This document shows, piece after piece, positions 35,120-45,788 of a DNA stretch of 64,000 nucleotides. Positions within the stretch are counted from its first letter, which is position 1. Every line of letters starts with the position of its first letter. A program made the translations under genes and the position numbers. Source of the stretch: Trachythela sp. YZ-2020 (lineage: Eukaryota > Cnidaria > Anthozoa > Malacalcyonacea > Clavulariidae); assembly GCA_016169945.1 (NCBI GenBank), contig JADLSH010000218.1, positions 186,001 through 250,000 of the forward strand, in the 5' to 3' direction. The notes beneath the pieces are model-generated. The model worked only from the letters and a program-made list of their open reading frames with translations. It did not search any database and was not told the origin of the DNA.

Positions 35120-35634
35120 AAGCAAGTGACCTGCCTTCCTGGGCGGACGCTGAGTCGCTTATTAGGGTGACTAATTCTGATCTATCGGTGGTAGATCAAA
35201 ACTCGCGAAACAACACACGTTTGTGGTTAGTAGATCACAAAGAGTTTTATCGAGGGAGAAATATTAATGCGTTCGACGAGCACGAAAATCACAGCTCGTA
35301 CTATACTTTACGTTCAGCTTTGATGAATGCGTTTTCAAGCAATAATTATGCATTTATAATGTTAGAAGGTTATATTATGGCTTTAATAAAAAATACCCGT
35401 ACAGATTGTATTTATCTGTTTGATTCTCATTCACGAAATGTTTGTGGTATGCCAGATTCAAATGGCACTGCTGTTGTTATGAAATTCGCCAATATTTTTA
35501 TGCTAGAACAAGATTTGTATTCCCTCTCATATGAGTTAAATAGTCAATTTTTTGACGTTGTACCTGTTGAGTTTCACAGACACAGCTTCGAGCCTAATGC
35601 TACTGATGTACCTAATGCAAAAAAAGCGAAATGA
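35120..35634 (+). CDS. peptidase C76 / herpesvirus-tegument-type protease-like domain, partial
   Basis: Open from about 35120 to the stop at 35634 (about 170 residues; no good ATG, so probably the tail of a larger ORF). Core motifs: NNYAFIMLEGYIMALIKN, then CIYLFDSHSRNVCGMPDSNG and TAVVMKFANI. The F-D-S-H-x-R-N/D...G-M-P-D...G-T-A-V-V pattern is that of the cysteine protease (deubiquitinase) fold annotated as C76/Herpes_teg_N. That fold is also common in uncharacterised invertebrate and fish proteins, often in transposons. The His and Asp/Asn parts of the active site are visible. The N-terminal block with the catalytic Cys is not in the open frame, so this is a truncated domain. A viral origin cannot be inferred from this alone. 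Confidence 0.5.
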
Positions 35635-35974
35635 AAGGAACCAATTTTTTTGCCATTACCTCATAAGGGGGGATTTGCCATTGCTTAGCTTGGGTATTGT
35701 AAGTATACAGGCGAATTCAATTGATTGCGTTATATTTAGTCTTAAACCAACATAAAAATTCATGTCCGCTATAACGAGAGTTGACTGTATATGACTGTCT
35801 AGATATATTTAGCATGTCTCGTTTTGTTAATGCGCATGCAGCTGGTAATATATTTGATTGACGTATTTGAGTCCAAAGTTCGATCATTGTTTTGAGGCCG
35901 GAAAATCTCGGCAGCTTGATCACACACTATATACACCCTATAATCTTAGGGTGTTCAGTTTCGACCTTATTTGG

Positions 35975-36313
35975 CTAGGGACATAGCACATAATTTAAAT
36001 TAAATGGAGTATACACCAGACGTATGCCTTGATAGTCAGCTCTGTTAATTGTCGTGTTATCAACACTCCAATCGAGAACTTGTAAGATAGAAGCTTTGTG
36101 GGGAAGCTGCAGGTTAATTGTCTTGGCCCCATCCAGGTTTCCTGTATCGTAGGTTTTTCCTGGCCTCCCTGACATTCCAGCTGTAATATGAGTGATCGTA
36201 ATGCTCAGATCAGCCACTGTAACAATAAGGCTAAATACATAACTGAACTGAATGCTCTGACCATAAAGCAGAGCCTTGCCAGGGGTAGCTATTCCCTGAC
36301 GACCTTGAACCAA
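35975..36313 (-). other. unrecognised open frame starting in repeat
   Basis: A 112-codon minus-strand frame. Its first 24 residues (MVQGRQGIATPGKALLYGQS...) come from the repeat that also occurs on plus at 39768 and 44622. The remaining part (ADLSITITHITAGMSGRPGK, LQLPHKASILQVLDWSVDNT) is unique here and protein-like. I do not recognise it. It may be the N terminus of an element-encoded protein or chance. Confidence 0.25.
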
Positions 36314-36515
36314 GAAACACTTGGACAGTCCTTAACCTGACCAAGGGGAATGAAACCCCTATGGACAGTCCTTAATAACCTGACCCAGTGCGCTAGATCC
36401 ATATGGGCAGTCCTTAACCTGACCAAGGGGCAATAATGAATAAACCCCTATATGGACAGTCCTTAATTATATGGTATATGTGTGACGTATATTGAGTCTA
36501 TGGACCTGAAGTTAA
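36240..36515 (-). repeat. inverted copy of the 39545-39840 repeat
   Basis: Read on minus, this is the block GGTCCATAGACTCAATATA ... TTAAGGACTGTCCATA ... GGTCAGGTTAAGGACTGTCC ... GGCAAGGCTCTGCTTTATGG seen on plus at 39545-39840 and 44405-44690. Internally it holds three diverged copies of a unit built on GGTCAGGTTAAGGACTGTCC. Confidence 0.85.
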
Positions 36516-36519
36516 CATT

Positions 36520-38700
36520 TTGGAGACGTCAACCCCACAAATACACAGAATGAACAGGTGGGCAATTTGTCGACGCTGACAGAAAACAGCGGGCTCATTT
36601 CTTCTTGAGTTGCCATTTTCGCGCCGAAGAGCAAAAGTATAAACTTTCGGAGAATATTTTAGCTGTTTACTATCAAATATGGTTATCAAACAGTTGATAA
36701 TCTTACTGAGGAAGGCCAACGGTTTCTGAAAAGCTAAAGTACGTCGAAATCGGCTTTGGAATAGAATATATTTTCACCGGGGAAACATGAAATAAATGGA
36801 TGCTGACATCAATCACAAGATTTTGCCCATGGCTACAGAGCTAGTTGGATTTAAACAGATGTTAAAAAGTAAGTGAAAATGTGAACTTTGTGAATTATAC
36901 TTTCATTAAAATGTTTCAGAAGGTCTCCTAATGGCAAACTAAACGGGTGACAGAGCTGTCAGTATAGCCATATTTCAATGTTTATGTTGAATTGATCCAT
37001 CTTCTTTGAAGTATAGCTTGAAAGTTAGGGTATGCTCATCACTTGAAATTAGGTTTAAATCAAAGTTTTATCTATAGTATTTTTATTAGAATTAAAATTA
37101 TTCATGGGAAAAATGCGCCAAAGGGTTGAAATTGCCCTTGTAAATGTACACTATTTTTGACATGTTTGGGTTCGTATTTTGAAAAGGTGTTCTGGAAGGA
37201 AAATATGTCTTCAATAATACTGGTTGATCCTTAAATTCTAACTAGTGTTCTGTAAATCACAGAAAATTGAAAAAAATCAGGTCCATCAACAATATTTCGG
37301 ATTGTATGAGGTCCCGAATAGAGCTTATTTCAATGATGAATCTGTTTATCTGGAAAAACTTTGAAAATTTAATAAATCAAGAATTTGACTATGCTCGTCA
37401 CTCAAAACCATATTTTACTAATTGCTTTTTTACCTGGTTTTGTAGCAAAGCCAGTTATTTGACCATGAAAAATGCACGCGATATAAATTTTTAGCTCGGA
37501 ATATGGGTGTGTCAGCCATCACCAACTGCAGCCCCCTTAAGAAAATGTTATAGCAATTTGGTATTGATTCATATCTTACTGTTTTGTGTTTACAAAATTA
37601 TTGGTAGAGTAACTGGCAATATCATTTTCTATTTTGGCTTGGATTTTAAATACACCTTGGGCATTATTGGCCTACATTTGCCTTACAATTCCCATGTTTT
37701 TTGCCATTTCTGCAAAGATTTATATTATTTCTTGCAGATAAATTCTTCCATGTTGTTGATATAACACTGTCAAGTCTTGTAAAAGGCTCTTATTAATCAT
37801 CTTGGGTCTTTTGGAAATATAATATTCACATAATGTGCTCTTTTATATAAGCTCTCAATGATGAGGAAATGGTTACACATTGACATTTTGTATGGCGATT
37901 GTGCTTACTTTATTCAAAACAGTGTTCTGAGGTCATTATGTCAGTGCTTACTATCAGCCATTCATAGTGCACTTAGTAATGTTAGCCAAATTTATGATTA
38001 TACAAATTGTTTTGAGAAACTAACAGTATTTATGTGAATTAGACCTGGTGTGTTTACAAACTTTAGAATAATAATTTAAGTAAATTTGACTTTTACTGTA
38101 TTTATACCATGTGTTTAACACAAGTAATCCCGTATTTATATATCAGCCTTATAAAATGATTAAAAAAGTATTGAAAAGTCGACAAACATGTTGTATAATT
38201 TTTGTTATTGATATGCATATTTAGATTGAATTAAATTACATCTAATTCCTTTGCTCAAATGAGTACTAAAATACTGGAATCTTTCAAGTATTTAATCTGT
38301 TTCTGTTTAATTTAAACAAATGATGGGGAAGTAACTTGGGGAATATTGATGGATTTCTCAAAAAGAGTGAGCTTGCCTGTTTTCAAAGCATAAAAAGAGA
38401 ATAAACGGAGCAAAATGACTTCTTTAACATTTTAAAACCTTTGGGAAGCATTGCTAAATGTTTTCGATTAATTTTTGCAAAGTTTCTTTTGATTGCAATG
38501 CTGTTTTATCAACTTGAAAAGCAGAGAAATCTACGAAACACTCCTTCCTACGTCGCCATATTGAATTTCTTCAACTCGCCCCAGGGATTGTGCCGAGTTT
38601 CGCTCATAAACTAGCGCATGCGCTTGCAAAATGCCCACCTGTTCACAGAATGTGTATTCCCCATAGACGAAGAGACCCTCTCCCCATTTTTCAAAATTAA
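36520..38700. other. no gene recognised
   Basis: AT-rich interval between inverted repeat copies. GCCCACCTGTTCA with a flanking CTGTGTATT/AATGTGTATT occurs on minus near 36555 and on plus near 38632, hinting that the inverted arrangement extends inward. Short frames only. Confidence 0.4.
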
Positions 38701-38710
38701 GAATTGTCAT

Positions 38711-39842
38711 CAGTTCAGCTTAAGGTGTGACGTGAGTAAGGATGATGTTTGTCATAATATGAGTCTTCACACCCCAGAACCCCTTCTCCCACAAAATATA
38801 TTTTGTTTGAATTGTGTTTTGATAAATATGGTTTTATATCAAAAGCTTGGGTCATTAAAGCAAATTTATAGACAATATAAATTTAAGTTAATGAGACAAC
38901 GCGTTGAAGCTAGTATGTTAAGCAAGATATCGGATAAGTTTCTGTTTCAAAAGCGGTGATTCCTTCCGTCCAGGCCTCAAGGAACGCATTGTTTAGTTTT
39001 ACTTATTGACAGATAGTTCAAATATCATTTTCATCATTGGGCATGCTTTCACGTGGGCAGCCCTTGATATTTCATGGTAACGCTTCCTACTAACAAATTG
39101 ACCAATCATAATGCGCAATATACTACAAGTTAATTAACGCATAACTTGCAGGATGCTAACAAGATCATATCATTTATACTGTGCGCTCCGCTTACTCAAG
39201 TTATTGAAATAATTTCCCACCCACCCACCTCTTTGGCTATTCAGCCTGACGTTTGCTCTAAGTTAGAGTTACCTTGAATATGTTCAAAATTGCAAATTCA
39301 TCGATATAATATTGGTAGTTAATATATTATGGAAATAATAGCTATTATATACAAATGGAAGCAGCTATTATCAACTGTCTTCAACACCATATACTGGATC
39401 AAGGACTCGAGACAGGACATTTTGGAAAGAGACACAAGCAATGTTGCTGCTATAGATAATGCCTTTACTTTAGTATGTACATAGTTAAAAAGCAACGTTT
39501 TCGGTCGCACACTATTTTGTTATTTGGTTAATAAATTTGTGGTTCGGATTGAAGTCGCCAAAATGTCAACTTCAGGTCCATAGACTCAATATATGTCACA
39601 CATATACCATATAATTAAGGACTGTCCATATAGGGGTTTATTCATTATTGCCCCTTGGTCAGGTTAAGGACTTCCCATGTGGGTCTAGCGCCCTGGGTCA
39701 GGTTATTAAGGACTGTCCATAGGGGTTTCATTCCCCTTGGTCAGGTTAAGGACTGTCCAAGTGTTTCTTGGTTCAGGGTTGTCAGGGAATAGCTACCCCT
39801 GGCAAGGCTCTGCTTTATGGTCAGAGCATTCAGTTCAGTCAT
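38711..39842 (+). repeat. tandem repeat unit 1 (1132 bp, with a 216-bp insertion)
   Basis: Starts CAGTTCAGCTTAAGGTGTGA and ends with the GGTCAGAGCATTCAGTTCAG block. It is followed directly by unit 2 with the same start at 39843. Unit 1 contains 39272-39487, which unit 2 lacks; without it the units are nearly equal in length (916 and about 900 bp). The frame at 38618-38959 and its counterparts at 39768 and 44622 are parts of this repeat, not genes. Confidence 0.88.
39272..39487. repeat. 216-bp insertion in unit 1 flanked by AGTTA
   Basis: The segment is absent from the matching position in unit 2 (about 44345). AGTTA precedes it (39267-39271) and ends it (39483-39487), as expected for a 5-bp target duplication. 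No clear terminal inverted repeats; class unknown. Confidence 0.6.
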
Positions 39843-40243
39843 CAGTTCAGCTTAAGGTGTGACGTGAGTAGGGATGATGTTTGTCATAATATGAGTCTTC
39901 ACACCCCAGAACCCCTTCTCCCACAAAATATGTTTTGTTTGAATTGTGTTTTGATAAATATGGTTTTATATCAAAAGCATGGGTCATTAAAGCAAATTTA
40001 TAGACAAGATAAATTTAAGTTAATGAGACAACGCGTTGAAGCTAGTATGTTAAGCAAGATATCGGATAAGTTTCTGTTTCAAAAGCGGTGATTCCTTCCG
40101 TCCAGGTCTCAAGGAACGCATTGTTTAGTTTTACTTATTGACAGATAGTTCAAATATCATTTTCATCATTGGGCATGCTTTCACGTGGGCAGCCCTTGAT
40201 ATTTCATGGTAACGCTTCCTACTAACAAATTGACCAATCATAA

Positions 40244-40291
40244 AGGCTACTTTCCAGTCACGCGTTTTTGTACGTGCGTGTACGCACGGAA
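40244..40291 (+). repeat. Harbinger left terminal inverted repeat
   Basis: Begins AGGCTACTTTCCAGTCACGC and continues with a GTACGTGCGTGTACGCACGG-type segment, mirrored at 44136-44183. Confidence 0.9.
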
Positions 40292-40507
40292 CACGTGCGT
40301 GGTCTCCGCACGTAAAAACGTGCAAGTTGAATGCTGCTCGACTTTTACGCGAGAAAATTTAGACACGCAAAGAATTATCCAATGAAAACTGGTTTTCGGA
40401 TCACGTGGGATGCGAGCTGAGTAGCTGACATTCGATATTTCGATTATAAAATTTTATCAAAATATTCAACAAATTGTATGAAAGTTTTTAATAGTTTTTT
40501 TTGAGCG

Positions 40508-41737
40508 ATGGGGAAATATTGGAAGGTTGAGGAAAAACTGATTGCTGAAATCCAAAAGTATCCTGCACTCTGGAATACAAAGGACAGTAATTATAAATTT
40601 AAAACAGTCAAGGAGAACGCTTGGCAGGCCGTGACCGATTGTGTAAACATGGAGACCAATTCTGTGTTCACAGGTATTAAGAGGTTAATCTATTTTACAT
40701 ACATACTTACTTTAGTGATGAGTTGCTGTTTTTAAACTTGTGTGTCGAAAGGGGCAAAGGTTTATTAGTGAGTACAGTCACAGAGTATAACTGGATATTG
40801 ATATTTACACATGACATATTTGCCTTTTTCCAATTTGAGCCAGAAATATCAGACTATTGCCTATTGATTCTTTTATAGTAGTTTTATAGTGTATTTCAAT
40901 ATATTATACCCGTGTCTACATGCTCAGCAGCTGGGTAGGTATTTCAATATACTAAATGCCCGGCAGCCAGGAATTTTAGTTAAAAACAAAATTGACCTTA
41001 AAACCTACCCCCACCCCTACCCTAAACACCTTTAATTTGACTGGTACATAATGTAGATATATTAGTATTTTCAATGCAATAGTTGATCTGTCATTGAATA
41101 TGTTTTATAGTAACTGAATACAGGGACAGAATATGGAAAAACATTCGGGATGCTTATGTTCGTGCATTAAGTGGCACTGGTAAGAAAAGTGGCTCTGGTG
41201 TTGATGAAGTACCTAGATATCCTTACCTTCAGGCAATGTCATTTTTGAAACCTTACGTAAATATAAAAACGAGGAATATAGAGAGTAATTTCCAGCCAAT
41301 TCAGTTACCGATTTCAGATCAAAATGACCCAAATGAAAATAGTTCATCTGAACTTGCAAGCGATTCGCAAAGTGAATGTACATCACAGTACATGGTGCCT
41401 GCTGTACCTGAGATACTCAGCGATGAAATGAATGATATGATCTCCAAGAAACCAAATAACAAAAGGTCGCATGCATCTATTTCCCAGAAGTTATCGGGTT
41501 GTAGATGTTAAAATTTTAGATTACATATCTGGTGCTAGCAAAAGATCGACAGAAACACAAGACAAGGCACCCAATGATGCAGAAGAAGCTTTTGGTAAAA
41601 GTGTATCTGCTCAACTTCGACTGCTGGATCAGAAAGCCAAGGCAGGTGCAATGGGCAAGATTCAGATGATCTTATGTGAAGCACAAATGAGTTCAACATC
41701 AAGTGATGTCGGTCCATCTTGGACAGATGGTTTCTGA
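40508..41737 (+). pseudogene. Harbinger MADF/Myb-like DNA-binding protein, one frameshift
   Basis: This is the accessory protein that, in PIF/Harbinger elements, binds the transposon ends and helps carry the transposase to the nucleus. Exon 1 (40508-40673, ATG in GAGCGATGG context) encodes WKVEEKLIAEIQKYPALWNT and ends at a donor ACAG-GTATTA. Exon 2 starts at 41111 after TTTTATAG and continues in phase (TEYRDRIWKNIRDAYVRALS...), completing a MADF domain. A Ser/Asn-rich linker follows. Near 41480-41510 the first frame stops; the sequence continues in another frame (DVKILDYISGASKRSTETQD...AQLRLLDQKAKAGAMGKIQM), a C-terminal helix of the usual kind, ending at 41737. One indel, or a missed short intron, explains the break. 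Confidence 0.72.
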
Positions 41738-41968
41738 TGGATGTTGGTTCAGAGAAAGGTCAAAGGTGACTTTTATTTGCACAAGTTGTTGTAAGTTGTG
41801 TTTCTACGAATGTTAATATAAACACACATTTACTGTTCTTTTTATATAACACGTGATTGTATATATTTAGATAAACCATTATTTCATTAACATTCATTTA
41901 ATTAAATTATTTATGCATTTCGTTTTCATTAAATTATTGTACTGTATTTTGATTTCATTAAATTATTC

Positions 41969-44066
41969 TTATTCTTCTGGTTCACCAGCATCCCGTACAT
42001 GAGCATATTGCCATGGTACATCCCCTTCCGGTGAGTTAAAAAAGTCTGTCAGCAAATCCTGGACAGACTTTGCATCTCGAGAGTAGTTGTTGCTGCCCTG
42101 TCTTGAAATTTGTAATAGACCTGTATCATTCTCTGTTAGGGTTCTCCATTCTCCAGGCTTGTTCCGTCCATATCTATAACATTTTTTTTTATTTAAAGTT
42201 AAGTCTAGCTACAATCTTGGCCAATATGCGTAGAACGATTGCTGTTTTTAGGGTATATTCAAGGTCTCCCCCACGCCCCCAATTCAATGTTGGTTTTTCA
42301 TGGATTATTAAGTTTTAGGGTCAGTGAAAATCAGCTATGACATAAAATATATAACTCACAATACAACATTGAGTGGGGGGTGTGGGGAGATGTCATTTCC
42401 GGTTGAAATTGTATAATTAGAAAAATTACACAGTTTATCTGTCATTCTACGCATTAATGGCCAAGCTAGCAATATATTTTTAATGATGCTAAGCTGAACG
42501 GAGTGCATGCACTCATGTCTTAGTCATTAGCTGGCTATGCACCCTTCATGATGTGGCCTAATTTTCTACTTTATTCTGTCTACTGGCAAAAACTGGGTAA
42601 TATATACTATAGCCTGTGTATTCTTTTTTATTCTCAATATAGTAATTAATGTATATAATACATACCTGTCTTCTGAGTCTATGAATGCAGCTGGGCAATA
42701 CCTTTTTGACACACTTGGAATGCCAAATTCCTCCAACATTAAATAATTGTGCAGTGCACACACAGCTTTAGTTAAACTTGCCACCTTCTTAGCCACTGCT
42801 TGGATTGGTCTTCTGAGTACTCTCCATCTGGCTGCAGCAATGCCAAATGTGTTCTCAATGACCCTCCTTGCCCGTGATAAGCGATAATTAAAGATGTTCT
42901 TTCTCTCACAAAGAAATCTTCCAGGGTGTGGCTTCATCATCCATGTCTTCAGGGCAAAGGCATCATCAGCAGTGAATACATACGGGCAGTGTTCTCCTCG
43001 TTTATTAGGGAGGGGTCCTGGCATAGGTAATTTCAAGCTACCATTTTCAAGGGCCTTTCCAAATGCAGATGCACCAAAAACACCTCCATCACTATTTCTA
43101 CCAGAACTACCAATTTCAACCAGAGTAAACAAGTATCTGGCATCACACACTGCCAACAGAACTATGCTGTGTGTTCCTAAAAAAATATTATAGAAAGAAA
43201 ATAGAGACTAGATGATGTTGGTATTTAAACCACTGAGTAAAATTATGACTACCATATAGTAACCTGAAGCAGTAAACTATTTAAAAATGTTTTCTGTGTT
43301 TTGTTTTTTAATTGTTCACTTGTCCTTGAGTTATTCAATGTTTTAAAATATTTTTTTGATTCTTTTTTGACACCATTTAATTTTAGCATCTGTAGGACCA
43401 CAGTAGGACTTGGGAAACCATGGCATTTACAGCACTCAGAAAAAATAAAAATAATTATTTTTCAGACCTTTGTAGTTAAAAAACGAGGAACCAGCACGGG
43501 CTGGACATTGCATGACCACATGCTTCCCATCGATGGCATTAGCACATTGGAAAATTCCACAGCTCCCAGAAGTCGGTTGCAATTTTCCTCCATTCATTTA
43601 GGGTTGTCGGTGTTTTGATGTAGTCTGCCAACGATGACCACAGAGCTTCTGACGTTTCTTCGATTATTTTTGTCACGGTAGAATGACCAAGACGAAAGCT
43701 AAATGCAATGCTCTGCTGTGAGTCTCCGGTTGCCAGAAATCGAAGGGTAACAGCCAAGCGTTCAGCAGGAGCTATAGGCTCGCGGTTTAAGGAATTTTTA
43801 ATCAAACGAGCGCCAACAATACCAAGAAGTAGATCGAAACGCCTAGGAGTCATTCTGAAATATTGGAAGAATGATTCGTGGTCATTCAGGCGCATTTCTT
43901 GTATCAAACGATGATATTCGCCAAGCTCTTTTCTTCGTTTAAGAATATCTCTTACCCAGAAACGCTTTTTGTACTTGTTTATTCTTTGTCGTGTTCGACG
44001 AAGCAACAATAGCATGAAAAATTCATACTCCTCGTCAGACGCCATATTTGATTTTAGCGCGGACAT
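41969..44066 (-). pseudogene. HARBI1-like PIF/Harbinger transposase, three exons, nearly intact
   Basis: Exon 1 is 44066-43468 (donor AAAG-GTCTGA), exon 2 is 43176-42666 (acceptor TTAG, donor ACAG-GTATGT) and exon 3 is 42173-41969 (acceptor TATAG, stop TAA). Phases match at both joins. Total coding length is about 1315 nt, about 438 residues, normal for the family. The N-terminal part has an HTH-like segment (RLAVTLRFLATGDSQQSIAF). DDE residues: AIDGKHVVM (Asp), SSGRNSDGGVF (Asp) and RRVIENTFGIAAARW (Glu) are all present. The C-terminal exon ends with FFNSPEGDVPWQYAHVRDA. The only damage I see is a frame break at about 43545, just before the first catalytic Asp: WNFPMC-stop against QCANAIDGKH in the next frame. 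The second in-frame ATG (residue 8) is an alternative start. It is a recently disabled copy, possibly active if the break is a sequencing error. Confidence 0.85.
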
Positions 44067-44135
44067 TTTAAGTTTACGCAGGGTTTACGCGGCCAAAAAA
44101 CGCCTCACTTGGAATACCGAATCCGTGCGATTTTT

Positions 44136-44183
44136 TCCGTACGTACACGCACGTATAAAAAACGCGTGACTGGAAAGCAGCCT
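44136..44183 (-). repeat. Harbinger right terminal inverted repeat
   Basis: The reverse complement begins AGGCTGCTTTCCAGTCACGC, followed by ACGTGCGTGTACGTACGG; it mirrors the left end. Confidence 0.9.
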
Positions 44184-44684
44184 TAATGCGCAATATACTA
44201 CAAGTTAATTAATGCATAACTTGCAGGATGCTAACAAGATCATATCATTTATACTGAGCGCTTCGCTTACTCAAGTTATTGAAATAATTTCCCACCCACC
44301 CACCTCTTTGGCTATTCAGCCTGACGTTTGCTCTAAGTTAGAGTTAAAGCAACGTTTTCGGTCACGCACTATTTTGTTATTTGGTTAATAAATTTGTGGT
44401 TCTGGTTGAAGTCGCCAAAATGTCAACTTCAGGTCCATAGACTCAATATACATCACACATATACACAATTAAGGACTGTCCATATAGGGGTTTATTCATT
44501 ATTGCCCCTTGGTCAGGTTAAGGACTGCCCATATCGGTCTAGCGCCCTGGGTCAGGTTATTAAGGACTGTCCATAGGGGTTTCATTCCCCATGGTCAGGT
44601 TAAGGACTGTCCAAGTGTTTCTTGGTTCAGGATCATCAGGGAATAGCTACCCCTGGCAAGGCTCTGCTTTATGGTCAGAGCATT

Positions 44685-44835
44685 CAGTTCAGCTTAAGGT
44701 GTGACGTGAGTTGGGATGATGTTTGTCATAATATGAGTCTTCACACCCCAGAACCCCTTCTCCCACAAAATATGTTTTGTTTGAATTGTGTTTTGATAAA
44801 TATGGTTTTATATCAAAAGCTTGGGTCATTAATTT
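44685..44835 (+). repeat. tandem repeat unit 3 (truncated)
   Basis: Begins CAGTTCAGCTTAAGGTGTGA as units 1 and 2 do, and stays similar to TCAAAAGCTTGGGTCATTAA, then diverges. Confidence 0.85.
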
Positions 44836-44839
44836 ATAA

Positions 44840-45593
44840 AATATCCCCCCCTGAAATGAATAAGGAAGCTTAAATTTATATAAGCCTTATGGTTTATTTT
44901 TAAGCTTCCTTGCCACTATTATTAACTAATGTTATGGAATTTGTTGTAAATATTTTTTTTTCTTTATTTTTTGGTAATGGTGGTAAAATAAATTGATTGA
45001 TTGATGGAAATAAGGAATATTTTGTGTTAGCAAACGTGTATATACGCGCGCTGTAACAGATATACCTAAAATTGCATTACATTCACGAACAATTCGTTAC
45101 AAATTTAAACCAATACAGTTTGCTATTACAGTTAAATGTTATTAAAATTACTATTACAGTGTTATTGCAGTTCTATTAAGATACATCAAGTTACTCGAGA
45201 AGACAGAAGATATATTGTTCACATTGCTCGTATTATTTTGTTCCACTTAAAGATATATTAGTGCAGCTGTAGCCCTTGCAATTAAATGAGTGCGCCGCCT
45301 TAAGGTCGTTTTCCATATCAAACGAATCGTAACGTACCGCAGCATTTTCTTTTGTGTCGAAGTCCTTAGTTCTACCGGAGCGTTCAGGAAACAAATAAAT
45401 ATGCCACGTTTTGCTACGATACGGTTGTAGTGGAATACAACCTTATAGCCATGTAAAAAAGGCCGATTATATTTGTACCTATATCACAACTTGTGACTAA
45501 TTCATTTGATCTACATGGGGAAGTTCTGTGCAATAGCTAATAATATAGTTAAAATGTAAAAACTGACACCACTGTTCTAAGAAATTACTGTGT
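44840..45593. other. no gene; 3' flank of asparaginase-like gene
   Basis: AT-rich. On the minus strand an AATAAA (plus TTTATT at about 44963) is the nearest obvious poly(A) signal below the terminal exon, but it is 630 bp away. Confidence 0.3.
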
Positions 45594-45788
45594 TCACTCT
45601 TTCCCACTTTTCTTAACAGGTTGTCTTTTTTCCATGCCACTTGCCAAATAGTCATCCTTGACGCTTGCCCAAAGCATCAGAGCTGAATTGGTTGTCTTTC
45701 CGAAGTTTCCATCTCGATCAATCGCAATTGCAGAGCCATAGCCATTGACACGATCTTTCATTCTCCCTACAGCATTCTCTACAGATTT
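45594..45788 (-). CDS. asparaginase-like gene, terminal exon
   Basis: Acceptor TTTTCAATTAG, stop TGA. Encodes [40 protein letters not shown] and a basic tail [11 protein letters not shown]. It is 6.2 kb from exon 5, but phase 0 on both sides and the family-typical C-terminal strand make the link secure. Confidence 0.88.
   Translation of the reverse strand, partial: KSVENAVGRMKDRVNGYGSAIAIDRDGNFGKTTNSALMLWASVKDDYLASGMEKRQPVKKSGKE

Larger units (their letters stand above)
40244..44183. mobile_element. complete PIF/Harbinger DNA transposon, 3940 bp
   Basis: The left end AGGCTACTTTCCAGTCACGC and the right end (reverse complement AGGCTGCTTTCCAGTCACGC) form TIRs of about 47 bp with few mismatches. 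Both sides are flanked by TAA (40241-40243 and 44184-44186), the 3-bp A/T target duplication typical of this superfamily. The uninterrupted site CAATCATAATGCGCAATATA is present at 39103-39122 in the sister repeat unit. It contains the two genes expected of the superfamily in convergent order: a MADF/Myb-type gene on plus and a HARBI1-like transposase on minus. Confidence 0.95.
39843..44684 (+). repeat. tandem repeat unit 2, interrupted by Harbinger element
   Basis: 39843-40243 matches 38711-39112 and 44187-44684 matches 39112-39842 (less the 216-bp insertion). The intervening 40244-44183 is a PIF/Harbinger element plus one TAA duplicate. Confidence 0.88.

Noticed and set aside
35120..35634. 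Integrated herpesvirus-like genome
   Set aside because: Only one protease-like domain is present, such domains are common in animal transposon-like proteins, and no capsid, polymerase or terminase sequence is seen nearby.
38618..38959. Frame MRLQNAHLFTECV...FLFQKR as a gene
   Set aside because: The shared part recurs at 39768-40091 and 44622-44873 only because it lies in the tandem repeat; the starts differ and are repeat-dependent.
38711..44835. CRISPR or satellite array
   Set aside because: Only two and a bit units of about 0.9 kb, with the second split by a transposon; no short regular repeats with unique spacers.
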